Below are positions 15,094-22,953 of a stretch of DNA of 25,108 nt, one piece after another. Within the stretch, counting starts at the first letter, position 1; each line of letters starts with the position of its first letter. Both the position numbers and the translations under genes were made by a program. Source of the DNA: Clostridium sp. UBA5530 (GTDB lineage: Bacteria; Bacillota; Clostridia; Clostridiales; Clostridiaceae); assembly GCA_002423705.1 (NCBI GenBank), contig DINW01000026.1, positions 1-25,108 on the forward strand, in the 5' to 3' direction. The notes under the pieces were generated by a model. It saw nothing but the letters and a program-made list of their open reading frames with translations, did no database searches and was not told the DNA's origin.

Positions 15094-16527
15094 CTATAAA
15101 AGAGGTGATACTAGCCTAACTATAGATTCTACAAATCTATTTCCTAACCCTCTGTTTTTAAATTCATCTCTTATAACTTCCTTAGATACCTCCATATCTT
15201 TTTCAAATTGCCTTTCTAAAGTTTGAGCTATTTCTCTATTATATATAAAGCAATTTACTTCAAAGTTCAGTTTAAAACTTCTTATATCCATATTAGCAGT
15301 TCCTACAGAGCTTACACGGCCATCTGCAACTATGGTTTTAGCGTGAATAAATCCTTTTTCATAGTAATATACCTTAACCCCTGCATCCAAAAGCTCTCCT
15401 ATGTAGGAATTTCCAGCCCAGAACATGGTCTTATGATCAGGCTTTCCAGGTAACATAAGTCTCACATCAGCTCCTGATAAAGCACTCAATTTTAAGCTAT
15501 TTAAAACAGTTTCATCGGGTACAAAGTATGGAGTTTGTATATAGAGATTTTTTCTAGCATTGTTCATGATTTTTAAGTAACCATTCCTTATGTGTTGCTC
15601 TTCATTGTCAGGACCGCAGGATACTATTTGAAGCCCTGTTATATTTTCCATTCTTTCATTTATAGGGAAATACGGAGAGTAGTCCTTTATCTTCTCCTTA
15701 GATGCATAAACCCAATCTAAAAGAAACCTTTCTTCCAAATCTGCTACAGCTTCACCCTGTATACGTAGATGAGTGTCCCTCCAATATCCTATTTTTTTAT
15801 CCAACCCAACATGTTCATTGCCTATGTTGAAGCCTCCTATAAAGGCTATGCTTCCATCTATAACTACGACCTTTCTATGATTTCTATAATTGATTCTAGT
15901 GCTTATATAAGGTACTAAGCTTGGAAAAAAGGCTGCATACTTACCCCCATATTCTCTAAATTTTTTAAAGTATTTTTTTCTATTTATTTTACTAGATCCC
16001 ATTGCATCATATAGTAATTTTACTTCTAGCCCCTCCTTAGCTTTTTCAGTTAATAGCTCAATAAATCTTAACCCTACCTCATCATTTTGAATTATATAGT
16101 ATTCAACGTGAACAAATTTCTTTGCTTTTTTTATATCTTCAAAAAGCTTCTCATATTTTTCTTCACCATCAAAAATCATATCTACTTTATTATGTTGACT
16201 ATATATGGCCTTAGAATGAGTCCATTGCATAGTTATAAGATCCATATTTTCATTAGAAGCAATATCATAGACATATCGTTGCCTTATATCTTCAAAATGA
16301 TCTTTTCTAACCTTGTCATCTATTATCTTGTTTCTAAAAATCTTGTATTTACTTAAGTTTTGTCCAATAAACAGGTATATTACAAATCCTACTATAGGTA
16401 GAAATGTTAATACTATGAGCCATGCCCAAGTTATTGTTGGATTTTTTCTTTCAAAAAATATTAATGCTATTATTGCAAATATGTTTAATATGTACATTAT
16501 TGTAAATATATTAGTGAATATGTCCAT
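15094..16527 (-). CDS. cls: Cardiolipin synthase (phospholipase D family)
   Basis: A membrane enzyme that joins two phosphatidylglycerol molecules to give cardiolipin and glycerol. Two N-terminal membrane helices (about 11-26 and 33-56 of 477 aa) are followed by two PLD domains, each with an HKD motif: H217-K219-D224 in HRKVVVIDG and H395-K397-D402 in HAKTIVADG. The following GGFNIGNEH and GTANMDIRSF segments are typical. The frame opens 19 codons earlier, but the ATG at 16527 is preceded by AGGAGG at good spacing and gives the usual N-terminus. It shares its substrate with the LtaS-type enzymes in this window. Confidence 0.95.
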   Translation of the reverse strand: MDIFTNIFTIMYILNIFAIIALIFFERKNPTITWAWLIVLTFLPIVGFVIYLFIGQNLSKYKIFRNKIIDDKVRKDHFEDIRQRYVYDIASNENMDLITMQWTHSKAIYSQHNKVDMIFDGEEKYEKLFEDIKKAKKFVHVEYYIIQNDEVGLRFIELLTEKAKEGLEVKLLYDAMGSSKINRKKYFKKFREYGGKYAAFFPSLVPYISTRINYRNHRKVVVIDGSIAFIGGFNIGNEHVGLDKKIGYWRDTHLRIQGEAVADLEERFLLDWVYASKEKIKDYSPYFPINERMENITGLQIVSCGPDNEEQHIRNGYLKIMNNARKNLYIQTPYFVPDETVLNSLKLSALSGADVRLMLPGKPDHKTMFWAGNSYIGELLDAGVKVYYYEKGFIHAKTIVADGRVSSVGTANMDIRSFKLNFEVNCFIYNREIAQTLERQFEKDMEVSKEVIRDEFKNRGLGNRFVESIVRLVSPLL

Positions 16528-16674
16528 GTATGCCCTCCTAAAACAAATTATGATCTTCTTAATATAAATAATACTATATTTCATCTTTATTTTATATGGA
16601 ATTTTTAATTAAATTCATACTATTCATTTCATATATCTTTGATAGTTTGTGCTATAATTTTCCTTCTAAAATAT

Positions 16675-16710
16675 AAAAAAGAAGCTAATTATATTTAAAA
16701 GCTTCCTTTT
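16675..16710 (-). terminator. Terminator of the polysaccharide deacetylase gene
   Basis: GAAGCT (16681-16686) pairs with AGCTTC (16700-16705), with flanking A and T tracts. On the minus strand it ends in six T residues, about 45 bases past the stop of the deacetylase gene. Confidence 0.75.
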
Positions 16711-16752
16711 CGCAAATTGCAATTTAAAATTTATCTTATATTTACTTACTAT

Positions 16753-17658
16753 TTATATGTCAAAGGCTCCAAAGGTATATCCTAAAGATTTATAATAATC
16801 TATGATTTGCTGAATCATATTGGCTGTATCTTCCCTTTGATTGGAGTCGTGAAGTAGTAATACTATCTTTTCTTTACCATCAGAACTTCTTTTCAAATTG
16901 TTCATTAACATTTCCGTAGTTTTAGCAGGAGCTACAGAATCCTCTGTTAAACTAGTCCAATCTATACTTGTTATGCCATGACGTCCTAGCATATCCACTG
17001 CATTGTTTATATTTTTATCATGATTATTGATTCTAGTTATTTCTCCATAAGGGAACCTAAATATTTTACACTTATATTCCACACCTAAAGCCTTAGATAT
17101 AGCTTTGTCTGTGTTCTCAATCTCCTTTAGAACATTATCTATATTTACTACCCCCTTGGGATAAAGAAATTCTCCATTATGAGAATATCCATGACTACAA
17201 ATAGCATGACCCTCCTCATACATTCTTTTTACTATGGCTCCATACTCTTCTCCTTTATCCACGTTTTTACCTAAAACAAAAAATGTTCCTTTTATGCCAT
17301 TATCGTTTAGCACATTTAATATCTTTGATGTGTTATTTAAAGATGGTCCATCATCAAAGGTTAAGAATACTACCTTTTTGCCATCTTTCCCTTTCTTTTT
17401 CTTTACTACATCTCTTCCAAAGGATGGTGGAAATTTCTCTCCTAAAAATGTCTTTTTTACCTTTTTATCTTGTGTCTTTTCAAAAATCACTTCACAATTA
17501 TCATCCTTATGTTCTTTACTACTAGTTTCCATAGCAGCTTTATCATCCTCTAAAGTTAATTTCCTTGTATTATCTTCATAGTAAGCTAAAGATATTCCAA
17601 TAAAACACACTAAAATTAAAAGTATTTTTATAATCTGTTTAAATGATTTCTTATTCAA
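16753..17658 (-). CDS. NodB-type polysaccharide deacetylase, exported or membrane-anchored
   Basis: A carbohydrate esterase family 4 enzyme, which removes acetyl groups from N-acetylglucosamine or N-acetylmuramic acid in peptidoglycan or another glycan. The 301-aa protein has an N-terminal hydrophobic segment (about 9-26), a charged linker, and a NodB domain from about residue 95. It keeps the catalytic and metal residues: D102-D103 in TFDDGP, H156 and H160 in SHGYSH, RFPYGE (201-206) and LLLHD (H270). The start is a TTG with GGGGTGAG upstream, and no ATG fits better. It is a single gene ending in its own terminator. The substrate is not certain. A peptidoglycan GlcNAc deacetylase is most likely. 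Confidence 0.9.
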   Translation of the reverse strand: MNKKSFKQIIKILLILVCFIGISLAYYEDNTRKLTLEDDKAAMETSSKEHKDDNCEVIFEKTQDKKVKKTFLGEKFPPSFGRDVVKKKKGKDGKKVVFLTFDDGPSLNNTSKILNVLNDNGIKGTFFVLGKNVDKGEEYGAIVKRMYEEGHAICSHGYSHNGEFLYPKGVVNIDNVLKEIENTDKAISKALGVEYKCKIFRFPYGEITRINNHDKNINNAVDMLGRHGITSIDWTSLTEDSVAPAKTTEMLMNNLKRSSDGKEKIVLLLHDSNQREDTANMIQQIIDYYKSLGYTFGAFDI

Positions 17659-17752
17659 AAACTCACCCCATAAAAATTTAAATATGTATTGTATACAGGC
17701 TTATTTTGTTATATTGTATAATATAGATTTTTTTAGTTTTTCTTACATATTT

Positions 17753-17758
17753 ATTATA
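17753..17758 (-). promoter_or_regulatory. -10 element candidate for the deacetylase gene
   Basis: GGGTATAAT on the minus strand about 95 bases before the TTG start. No good -35 is present at standard spacing, so this is tentative. Confidence 0.3.
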
Positions 17759-17818
17759 CCCTTTTACAAAGTCTATTGTTTACAAAAAGTTAAATTTTTT
17801 AGAATATTAAACCAATAG

Positions 17819-17861
17819 TAAAAAGAGTTAGAAGCTATATCAATAACTTCCAACTCTTTTT
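17819..17861 (-). terminator. Terminator of the amidohydrolase gene
   Basis: AAAAAGAGTTAGAAG pairs with ACTTCCAACTCTTTTT with one mismatch and a short loop. On the minus strand it begins at the amidohydrolase stop codon and ends in TTTTT. Confidence 0.88.
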
Positions 17862-19489
17862 CAATCTTCTTCTCTATATACAACTTCTCCATTGACAATA
17901 GTCATATATACTTTTACATCCTTTATAAGTTCACAAGGAATTGAAAATATATCTTCTTGAAGAACTACTATATCTCCATACATTCCCTTCCTTATAGCTC
18001 CCTTTATATTTTCTTCAAAGGTTCCATAGGCTGCTCCCCTAGTAAATCCATCTATGGCCTCATATACTGCCAATTTCTCCTTTGGAAGCCATCCTCCTTT
18101 AGGATAACCCTCTAAGTCTTGTCTATTTATAGCACAATATAAATTAGGCAATACATCTAAGGGCTCTATGGGGCAATCTGATCCGAAAGCAAGATTTATA
18201 CCTTTTTTTCTCATTGTGTTCCAATTATAGGTCCATTTAGCTCTATCTTTTCCTACCCGCTCTTCAACTATATGCAAGTCATTGTTTAAAAATATAGGTT
18301 GAGTATTGGCAATGACTTTTAAATCAGCAAACCTCTCCATAAGTGCCTCAGTAGTCAATTGAGCATGAATTATTTGATGCCTGCAATCCTTCCTACTATA
18401 TAAATGCTGTGCCTTTTCTATAGAATTTAAGGCCATTTCAATAGCCTTATTTCCTATACAATGAATAGCCACCTGCATCCCTGCCTTATGAGCTGTTATC
18501 ACAAGATTGTCCAATTCCTGTTCATTGTATAATACTATGCCATAGTTATCTTTATCATCTTCATAGGATGGATATACATAGGCTGTTCTAGCCCCTAGAG
18601 TCCCATCTAACAAAATTTTTAAGGGTCCCATTGTAAAGAATTCGCCGATTTTTTTATGATGATATTGCTGCTCTATGAATTGATCTAATATATGTTTTTT
18701 TGATATTCTACACTGTTCATTTATCCTAATTTTTAGATTTCCTTCTTCTATTAGCTCCTTATATACTTGAGTTACCTTTTCATAATCATTACTTGGAATA
18801 CATATAAAATCATCAGTGCATATTGAAGTTATTCCTTGAGCTACTGCTTTATCCACAGCCTCAATTATATCTTTTTTTAACTGGTTTACATCTTTTTCAT
18901 CAATAGCATTTTGTACTATTCTAACTGCCTGCTCTAACAACAGCCCTGTGGCTTCACCATTGCTGTCCACAACAATTTTCCCACCATCTACAGATGGAAT
19001 ATCTTTGTTTATGCCAATGATCTCTAATGTCTTAGAATTCACTGCGTATACATGATGACAACATCTAGTTAAGCTTATGGGGTGATCTTTTGATATTCTA
19101 TCTAAATCATGTTTGTTTAATGTTTTTCTTCCTGTAAAATTTTCCTCATTCCATTTATATCCTAATACCCATTGTCCTTTAGGAATTTTTTTGTCTTCTA
19201 TAAACATTTTAGTTTTTAAAATTAATTCTTCTATGGATTTAACATCTTTTAAATTCACCTTCTGCAAAGAATCAGCATACCCTATAAGGTGCATGTGACT
19301 ATCTATAAAACCCGGTAATGCTAATTTCCCCTTTAAATCTATTACCTCTGTAGCTGGATCCTTTAATGCTAATACATCTTCATTTTGTCCTAGCTCTACA
19401 ATTTTTCCATCCTTTATAGCAATCCCTTGTACAAACTCCTTTTCCTTCATCATAGTTAAGATTTTTCCATTGATTAATATCTTGTCCAT
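17861..19489 (-). CDS. YtcJ-type amidohydrolase
   Basis: A metal-dependent hydrolase of the amidohydrolase-3 (YtcJ/LAF3-like) group, 542 aa, predicted cytoplasmic. The metal ligands are H65 and H67 in DSHMH, K291 in KILLDG, H343 in AIHCIG, H375 in IIHAQ and D438 in GSDCP. The small N-terminal and C-terminal beta segments complete the usual composite fold. Members cleave amide, formamide or related bonds, and the substrate cannot be read from sequence. It starts 2 bases after the TerB-like gene stop with no clear ribosome site of its own, so it is probably translationally coupled to that gene. Confidence 0.88.
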   Translation of the reverse strand: MDKILINGKILTMMKEKEFVQGIAIKDGKIVELGQNEDVLALKDPATEVIDLKGKLALPGFIDSHMHLIGYADSLQKVNLKDVKSIEELILKTKMFIEDKKIPKGQWVLGYKWNEENFTGRKTLNKHDLDRISKDHPISLTRCCHHVYAVNSKTLEIIGINKDIPSVDGGKIVVDSNGEATGLLLEQAVRIVQNAIDEKDVNQLKKDIIEAVDKAVAQGITSICTDDFICIPSNDYEKVTQVYKELIEEGNLKIRINEQCRISKKHILDQFIEQQYHHKKIGEFFTMGPLKILLDGTLGARTAYVYPSYEDDKDNYGIVLYNEQELDNLVITAHKAGMQVAIHCIGNKAIEMALNSIEKAQHLYSRKDCRHQIIHAQLTTEALMERFADLKVIANTQPIFLNNDLHIVEERVGKDRAKWTYNWNTMRKKGINLAFGSDCPIEPLDVLPNLYCAINRQDLEGYPKGGWLPKEKLAVYEAIDGFTRGAAYGTFEENIKGAIRKGMYGDIVVLQEDIFSIPCELIKDVKVYMTIVNGEVVYREED

Positions 19490-19491
19490 TA

Positions 19492-19938
19492 TTAATTGTT
19501 TATTAACTCCTGAGCCTTGTTTTCTAATTCTTTAATCTTATCCTCTGAGTTATTATAAGTAACTTCATATAAGAATTGAACATCTTTAAAGTATTGTAAA
19601 TATTCATTTAGCTTTTCTGGACAAATCTCTAAAGCCTTTGAAACTTCACTTAAAAACTCCACCTCTCTTCCATCAAACTCTCCATCTATCAATGCCAATC
19701 CTAATAGTTCAAAATATATTATATTCTTTGACTTTGATGAAGCTCCAGTTAGCATATTCAAGTTTTCTTCCAGCGTAGGGTTGCTGTCTTCCTTACAAAG
19801 ACATACCTTTAACTCTTCTGCATATTCTCTTATTAAATTTTCCTCTTCCTTAGCTAATGTTTCATCTATATTAGCTAAATTTTTTACTAACCTTATAAAA
19901 ACTTTTGCTTCCTTCTCACTTAATTGTTCTAAGAACAT
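19492..19938 (-). CDS. TerB-like small acidic protein
   Basis: A soluble, all-helical protein of about 148 aa. A DGEFDGREVEFL motif (a DGxxxxxE pattern) and preceding helical heptads resemble the TerB/tellurite-resistance fold, but overall similarity is not certain. There is no signal peptide. Two ATG codons are close together (19944 and 19938). The second is chosen because AAAGGGG then lies seven bases upstream. It directly precedes the amidohydrolase gene, with the stop and start 2 bases apart, so the pair is one operon. Its function is unknown. Confidence 0.7.
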   Translation of the reverse strand: MFLEQLSEKEAKVFIRLVKNLANIDETLAKEEENLIREYAEELKVCLCKEDSNPTLEENLNMLTGASSKSKNIIYFELLGLALIDGEFDGREVEFLSEVSKALEICPEKLNEYLQYFKDVQFLYEVTYNNSEDKIKELENKAQELINN

Positions 19939-20024
19939 AAACATACCCCTTTCATTTTTAAAATCATCTTATTATTATGTTACTATATTTTTTATACATT
20001 ACAACTGATTTTTTAAATTATTTT

Positions 20025-20157
20025 TCACCTGCTGCCTAGCTGATGTAACGCAAAAGTCCCTTTACTCTGGATATATATCCCTAGATAATTCAAACTTAGT
20101 TTTGGTAGTATTTGATTTCCAGCCTTTTAACTAACTCTGTTTGATAACTTGGTGAAA
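20025..20157 (+). repeat. Structured intergenic repeat, copy D (strongly diverged)
   Basis: Contains CACCTGCTGCC, CTGATGTAACGC, ATCCCTAGATAATTCAAAC and TTTGATAACTTGG in the same order as copies A and B, with an insertion. A stem TTAGTTTTGG / CCTTTTAACTAA takes the place of hairpin 2. It fills most of the gap between the TerB-like and HD-GYP genes. The match is judged by eye. Confidence 0.5.
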
Positions 20158-20173
20158 TTTGTATAAATTTAAG

Positions 20174-20220
20174 TATACTTGTAAAACCATTGAAATTAAT
20201 GTATATTATACTTGTATAAT
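20174..20220 (+). promoter_or_regulatory. Promoter region of the HD-GYP gene with 10-base direct repeats
   Basis: TTGTAA (20179-20184), 17 bases and TATATT (20202-20207) make a plausible promoter. TTGAAA (20190) and TATAAT (20215) with 19 bases are a second option. TATACTTGTA occurs twice (20174-20183 and 20207-20216), 33 bases apart. Confidence 0.5.
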
Positions 20221-20243
20221 ATATGAATATTTGAGGTATTACT

Positions 20244-21470
20244 ATGGTGATTAACGCTAATAATTTAGCATCTTCCTTAGGTATGATGCTAGATTTAACA
20301 CAAAAATCTTCTAACCTACATATTTTAGAGGATTCATCCTATGTAGATTATGATTTTAGAAAACTCTCTAACCATTCTATGGAATGTAGCTATATAGCAC
20401 TAGAATTGTGTCGTGAAATGTCTTTAAAAGATGATTTTAAACATAGGATTTATATTTTTTCTATGCTACATGATATAGGAATAAATCCTTCTAACAATTA
20501 TTATATGGATAATGTAAAATCCTCTTTTATTTTAGATCATTGCAAAAAGGGTGCTGCCATATTAAGAGATTTTCCTAAGTTCAATGGTTTTTCTGACATA
20601 GTCCTTTATCATCATGAAAATATTGATGGATCTGGTCCATTTAAGCTTAAGGGAGATGCCATTCCCTTAGAAAGTCAGATAATTCGAATGGCGGATTTAG
20701 TAGATACCATATATTTTAAAAACCCATCTATTTCTTCAAGGAGGAAAATAATCAACTGGGTTTTAGATAATACGAACAGGTTATTTTCTAAAACTTTAGT
20801 AAATGCATTTCTTTCTTTAAGTAAAAAAGAGATGTTTTGGCTAAATTTGGACAACCTATCTTCCTACAACTTTATATTTGATGATTATATCCCAACCTTT
20901 AATTTTGATATAAATTTAGATGAATTTTTAATAATTTCATACATATTTGGTGATATGATAGATTCCCACAGTTCTTTTACTGGAACTCATTCTAAAGGTA
21001 TCGGGAATTTAACTTATAATATATCAGGCTATTTAAATTATTCTAGAGAAAAATCTATAAAGATGAAGTCTGCAGGTTTACTTCATGATATAGGTAAACT
21101 AGCTATCCCAAAAGACATTCTCAATAAAAATGGATCGTTGTCACCCTATGAATTTTCCATAATTAAATCTCATGCTTACTATACATATCTTGTTCTTAAT
21201 CGAATTAAAGGCATACCTGATATATGTCAGTGGGCCTCTAACCATCATGAAAAACTTAATGGTAACGGTTATCCTCGGAAGCTTACTGCTGCTAATTTAA
21301 GTTTTGAGTGTAGAATAATAGCTGTTTGCGATATTTATCAAGCATTAAAAGAAGATAGACCCTATAAAAAAGGCTTATCTAACGATGAAATTTTTAAAAT
21401 TTTACATGACTTAGGTAATAATAATTCTTTATGTCCAAAAGCTATAGAAACTTTAAAAAAATCTCTATAA
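20244..21470 (+). CDS. Tandem HD-GYP domain protein (putative c-di-GMP phosphodiesterase)
   Basis: A soluble protein of 408 aa built from two HD-GYP-type domains. HD-GYP enzymes hydrolyse cyclic di-GMP or related cyclic dinucleotides. The first domain has H44, H76-D77, H99, H123-H124 and D151, with HHENIDGSGPF where a GYP would be. The second has H249, H281-D282 (HDIGK), H310, H334-H335, D363 and an intact GYP in HHEKLNGNGYP, with Asn for the usual Asp. Both metal-binding sets look complete. In neither domain is there a Glu four residues before the first His, so a two-metal site is expected. The start has GAGGT six bases upstream. No receiver or PAS domain is attached, so activity may be controlled by expression. 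Confidence 0.88.
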   Translation: MVINANNLASSLGMMLDLTQKSSNLHILEDSSYVDYDFRKLSNHSMECSYIALELCREMSLKDDFKHRIYIFSMLHDIGINPSNNYYMDNVKSSFILDHCKKGAAILRDFPKFNGFSDIVLYHHENIDGSGPFKLKGDAIPLESQIIRMADLVDTIYFKNPSISSRRKIINWVLDNTNRLFSKTLVNAFLSLSKKEMFWLNLDNLSSYNFIFDDYIPTFNFDINLDEFLIISYIFGDMIDSHSSFTGTHSKGIGNLTYNISGYLNYSREKSIKMKSAGLLHDIGKLAIPKDILNKNGSLSPYEFSIIKSHAYYTYLVLNRIKGIPDICQWASNHHEKLNGNGYPRKLTAANLSFECRIIAVCDIYQALKEDRPYKKGLSNDEIFKILHDLGNNNSLCPKAIETLKKSL

Positions 21471-21472
21471 CT

Positions 21473-21487
21473 TTATCTAGGGTCGTA
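21473..21487 (-). repeat. Fragment of the intergenic repeat core
   Basis: TACGACCCTAGATAAA on the minus strand equals the core of copies A and B over about 15 bases. It is a remnant or chance similarity between the HD-GYP stop and the CapA terminator. Confidence 0.4.
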
Positions 21488-21530
21488 AAAAAACAGATTA
21501 GGATATAGGAATTGTCCTTATCTTAATCTG
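21487..21530 (-). terminator. Terminator of the CapA-like gene
   Basis: CAGATTAGGAT (21494-21504) pairs with ATCTTAATCTG (21520-21530) with a wobble, and an inner AGGA/TCCT extends the stem. On the minus strand it is followed by seven T residues. The HD-GYP gene on the plus strand may share the hairpin but has no T run. Confidence 0.9.
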
Positions 21531-21537
21531 CCATTAA

Positions 21538-22779
21538 TCATTTAATTTTATCTAATTTAAATACGTTTACTACATCTTCTCCTAATATCCTCTCAGTATC
21601 TTTCATAGAAGTTTTAATTCTAGAAAAGGCCTCATCAGTAAGGCTAAATTTATTCTTATCCTTAATTGCATCGTCCACCGGTATGATTCTATGAGTAAAT
21701 AATTCATCCTTATTTTTTTCTCTGTACACCCAAGTGGGTATTATTTCATAGTCCCTTATATAAGGCTTTTCCTCTTTTCCAATACTTACTTTTAATATAT
21801 ATCCATCTTCTGTTAGCCTATTGTTCAGTTCTTCATAGCACTGATTAGATAAAAAGTTTCCTTGAGAATATGTTACCAGTGTATTTTTCTTAGAACCATT
21901 AATGACCTCACAGGGCTGTATTACATGAGGATGCCCTCCTAATACTAAGTCAATTCCTAATTCATTAGCCTTTTTTCCTATATCCTTTTGAAAATTAGTA
22001 GGAGTTGTTGTATATTCCTCCCCCCAATGAATTGCTAATATTATAAATTCTACCCCTTGTTTTTTCATGGTATCTATGTTTTTTTGTAGCTTAGAATATA
22101 GCTCTGGGAGTTTATCATAGTTAAATGTATTTATAAGACCTTCTACATCTTTAGGAACTACTATGGAATTTATTGCTTTACTTCCTTTTTGTTCTTTAGT
22201 CTCATATACATAGGACATGATACCAACCTTGAGACCTTTTACCTCTTTTATAATATATTCCGGAGCATCCTTACTATTTTTTATTCCTACGTAAGGCATG
22301 TTTGCTTTTTGTGTAATATCCATTGTTCTTTTAACGCCGGCACTATTTTTATCCAATATATGGTTATGACCATAATTAACAACATTTATCCCAGAAGCTT
22401 TTATGCTATTTAAGGCCTCATCTGGAGTATTAAAAGTAGGATAGCCTCCATACTGTCCGCCAGCAAATACTGTTTCTACTGTTCCAAAGGATATATCACC
22501 TTTATTTATAATATTTTTAACATAACCAAAAGATGGCCCAAAATCATATTCTTTTCCTATCTTAGCCCCTTTAAGTTGACTATCATGAAATAATATATTT
22601 CCAACGGATACTATAGTTATAGTATTATCATCCTCAGCTTGTTTTTTTGATTCTATATCCATTTTTCCTTCATTGTAGACTATATCCTCTCCATACTTTT
22701 TTTCCATGACGTTGTATCCAATAACTAATCCACTAAGTAGGCAAAGTAATAAAATTAATAGCTTCACAGTTTTTCTCAT
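21538..22779 (-). CDS. CapA/PgsA-like metallophosphatase-fold protein, membrane-anchored
   Basis: A 413-aa protein of the PGA_cap (CapA/YwtB) family, which shares the calcineurin-like phosphoesterase fold and includes proteins needed for poly-gamma-glutamate capsule in Bacillus. Residues 6-23 form a signal anchor. The family motifs are seen as VGNILFHD (60-66), GTVETVF near 100, NYGHNHILD (136-143), HWGEEY (251-256) and GGHPHV (281-286). The usual Asp after Gly in the first motif is Asn61. No capB, capC or other capsule gene is beside it, so a role in poly-gamma-glutamate synthesis is not supported. The start has AGAGAGGT upstream. Family confident, function open. Confidence 0.85.
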   Translation of the reverse strand: MRKTVKLLILLLCLLSGLVIGYNVMEKKYGEDIVYNEGKMDIESKKQAEDDNTITIVSVGNILFHDSQLKGAKIGKEYDFGPSFGYVKNIINKGDISFGTVETVFAGGQYGGYPTFNTPDEALNSIKASGINVVNYGHNHILDKNSAGVKRTMDITQKANMPYVGIKNSKDAPEYIIKEVKGLKVGIMSYVYETKEQKGSKAINSIVVPKDVEGLINTFNYDKLPELYSKLQKNIDTMKKQGVEFIILAIHWGEEYTTTPTNFQKDIGKKANELGIDLVLGGHPHVIQPCEVINGSKKNTLVTYSQGNFLSNQCYEELNNRLTEDGYILKVSIGKEEKPYIRDYEIIPTWVYREKNKDELFTHRIIPVDDAIKDKNKFSLTDEAFSRIKTSMKDTERILGEDVVNVFKLDKIK

Positions 22780-22847
22780 TATATACCTCTCTTATATATT
22801 TATCCATGTTACCTTATACTTCTGTAATATTAAAGATAACATCATCT

Positions 22848-22896
22848 AGTCCTCTATATAACAAACTTCAGTTGAAACTAAATTTCACTTGATATT
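22848..22896 (+). repeat. Possible degraded repeat fragment
   Basis: AAACTAAATTTCACTTGATA recalls the 3' end of the intergenic repeat (AGTTTCACCTGATAA), and CCTCTATATAA may be its core. The similarity is weak. It lies between the kinase and CapA-like genes. Confidence 0.25.
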
Positions 22897-22953
22897 ATGA
22901 TTATAGCCTTTAATACAATTTTTATCCTTATTTTTGAATAAAATCTATAATAT

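Noticed and set aside
17234..17581. 115-codon plus-strand frame opposite the polysaccharide deacetylase gene
   Set aside because: It lies wholly antisense to a well-supported gene, is Ser/Phe/Leu-rich as expected from the reverse frame, and has no ribosome site or family motif.
2158..20157. CRISPR array or attachment sites as the explanation for the repeats
   Set aside because: Copies are about 95-135 bases, kilobases apart and in both orientations, with internal hairpins. There is no short regular repeat-spacer pattern, integrase or tRNA gene.
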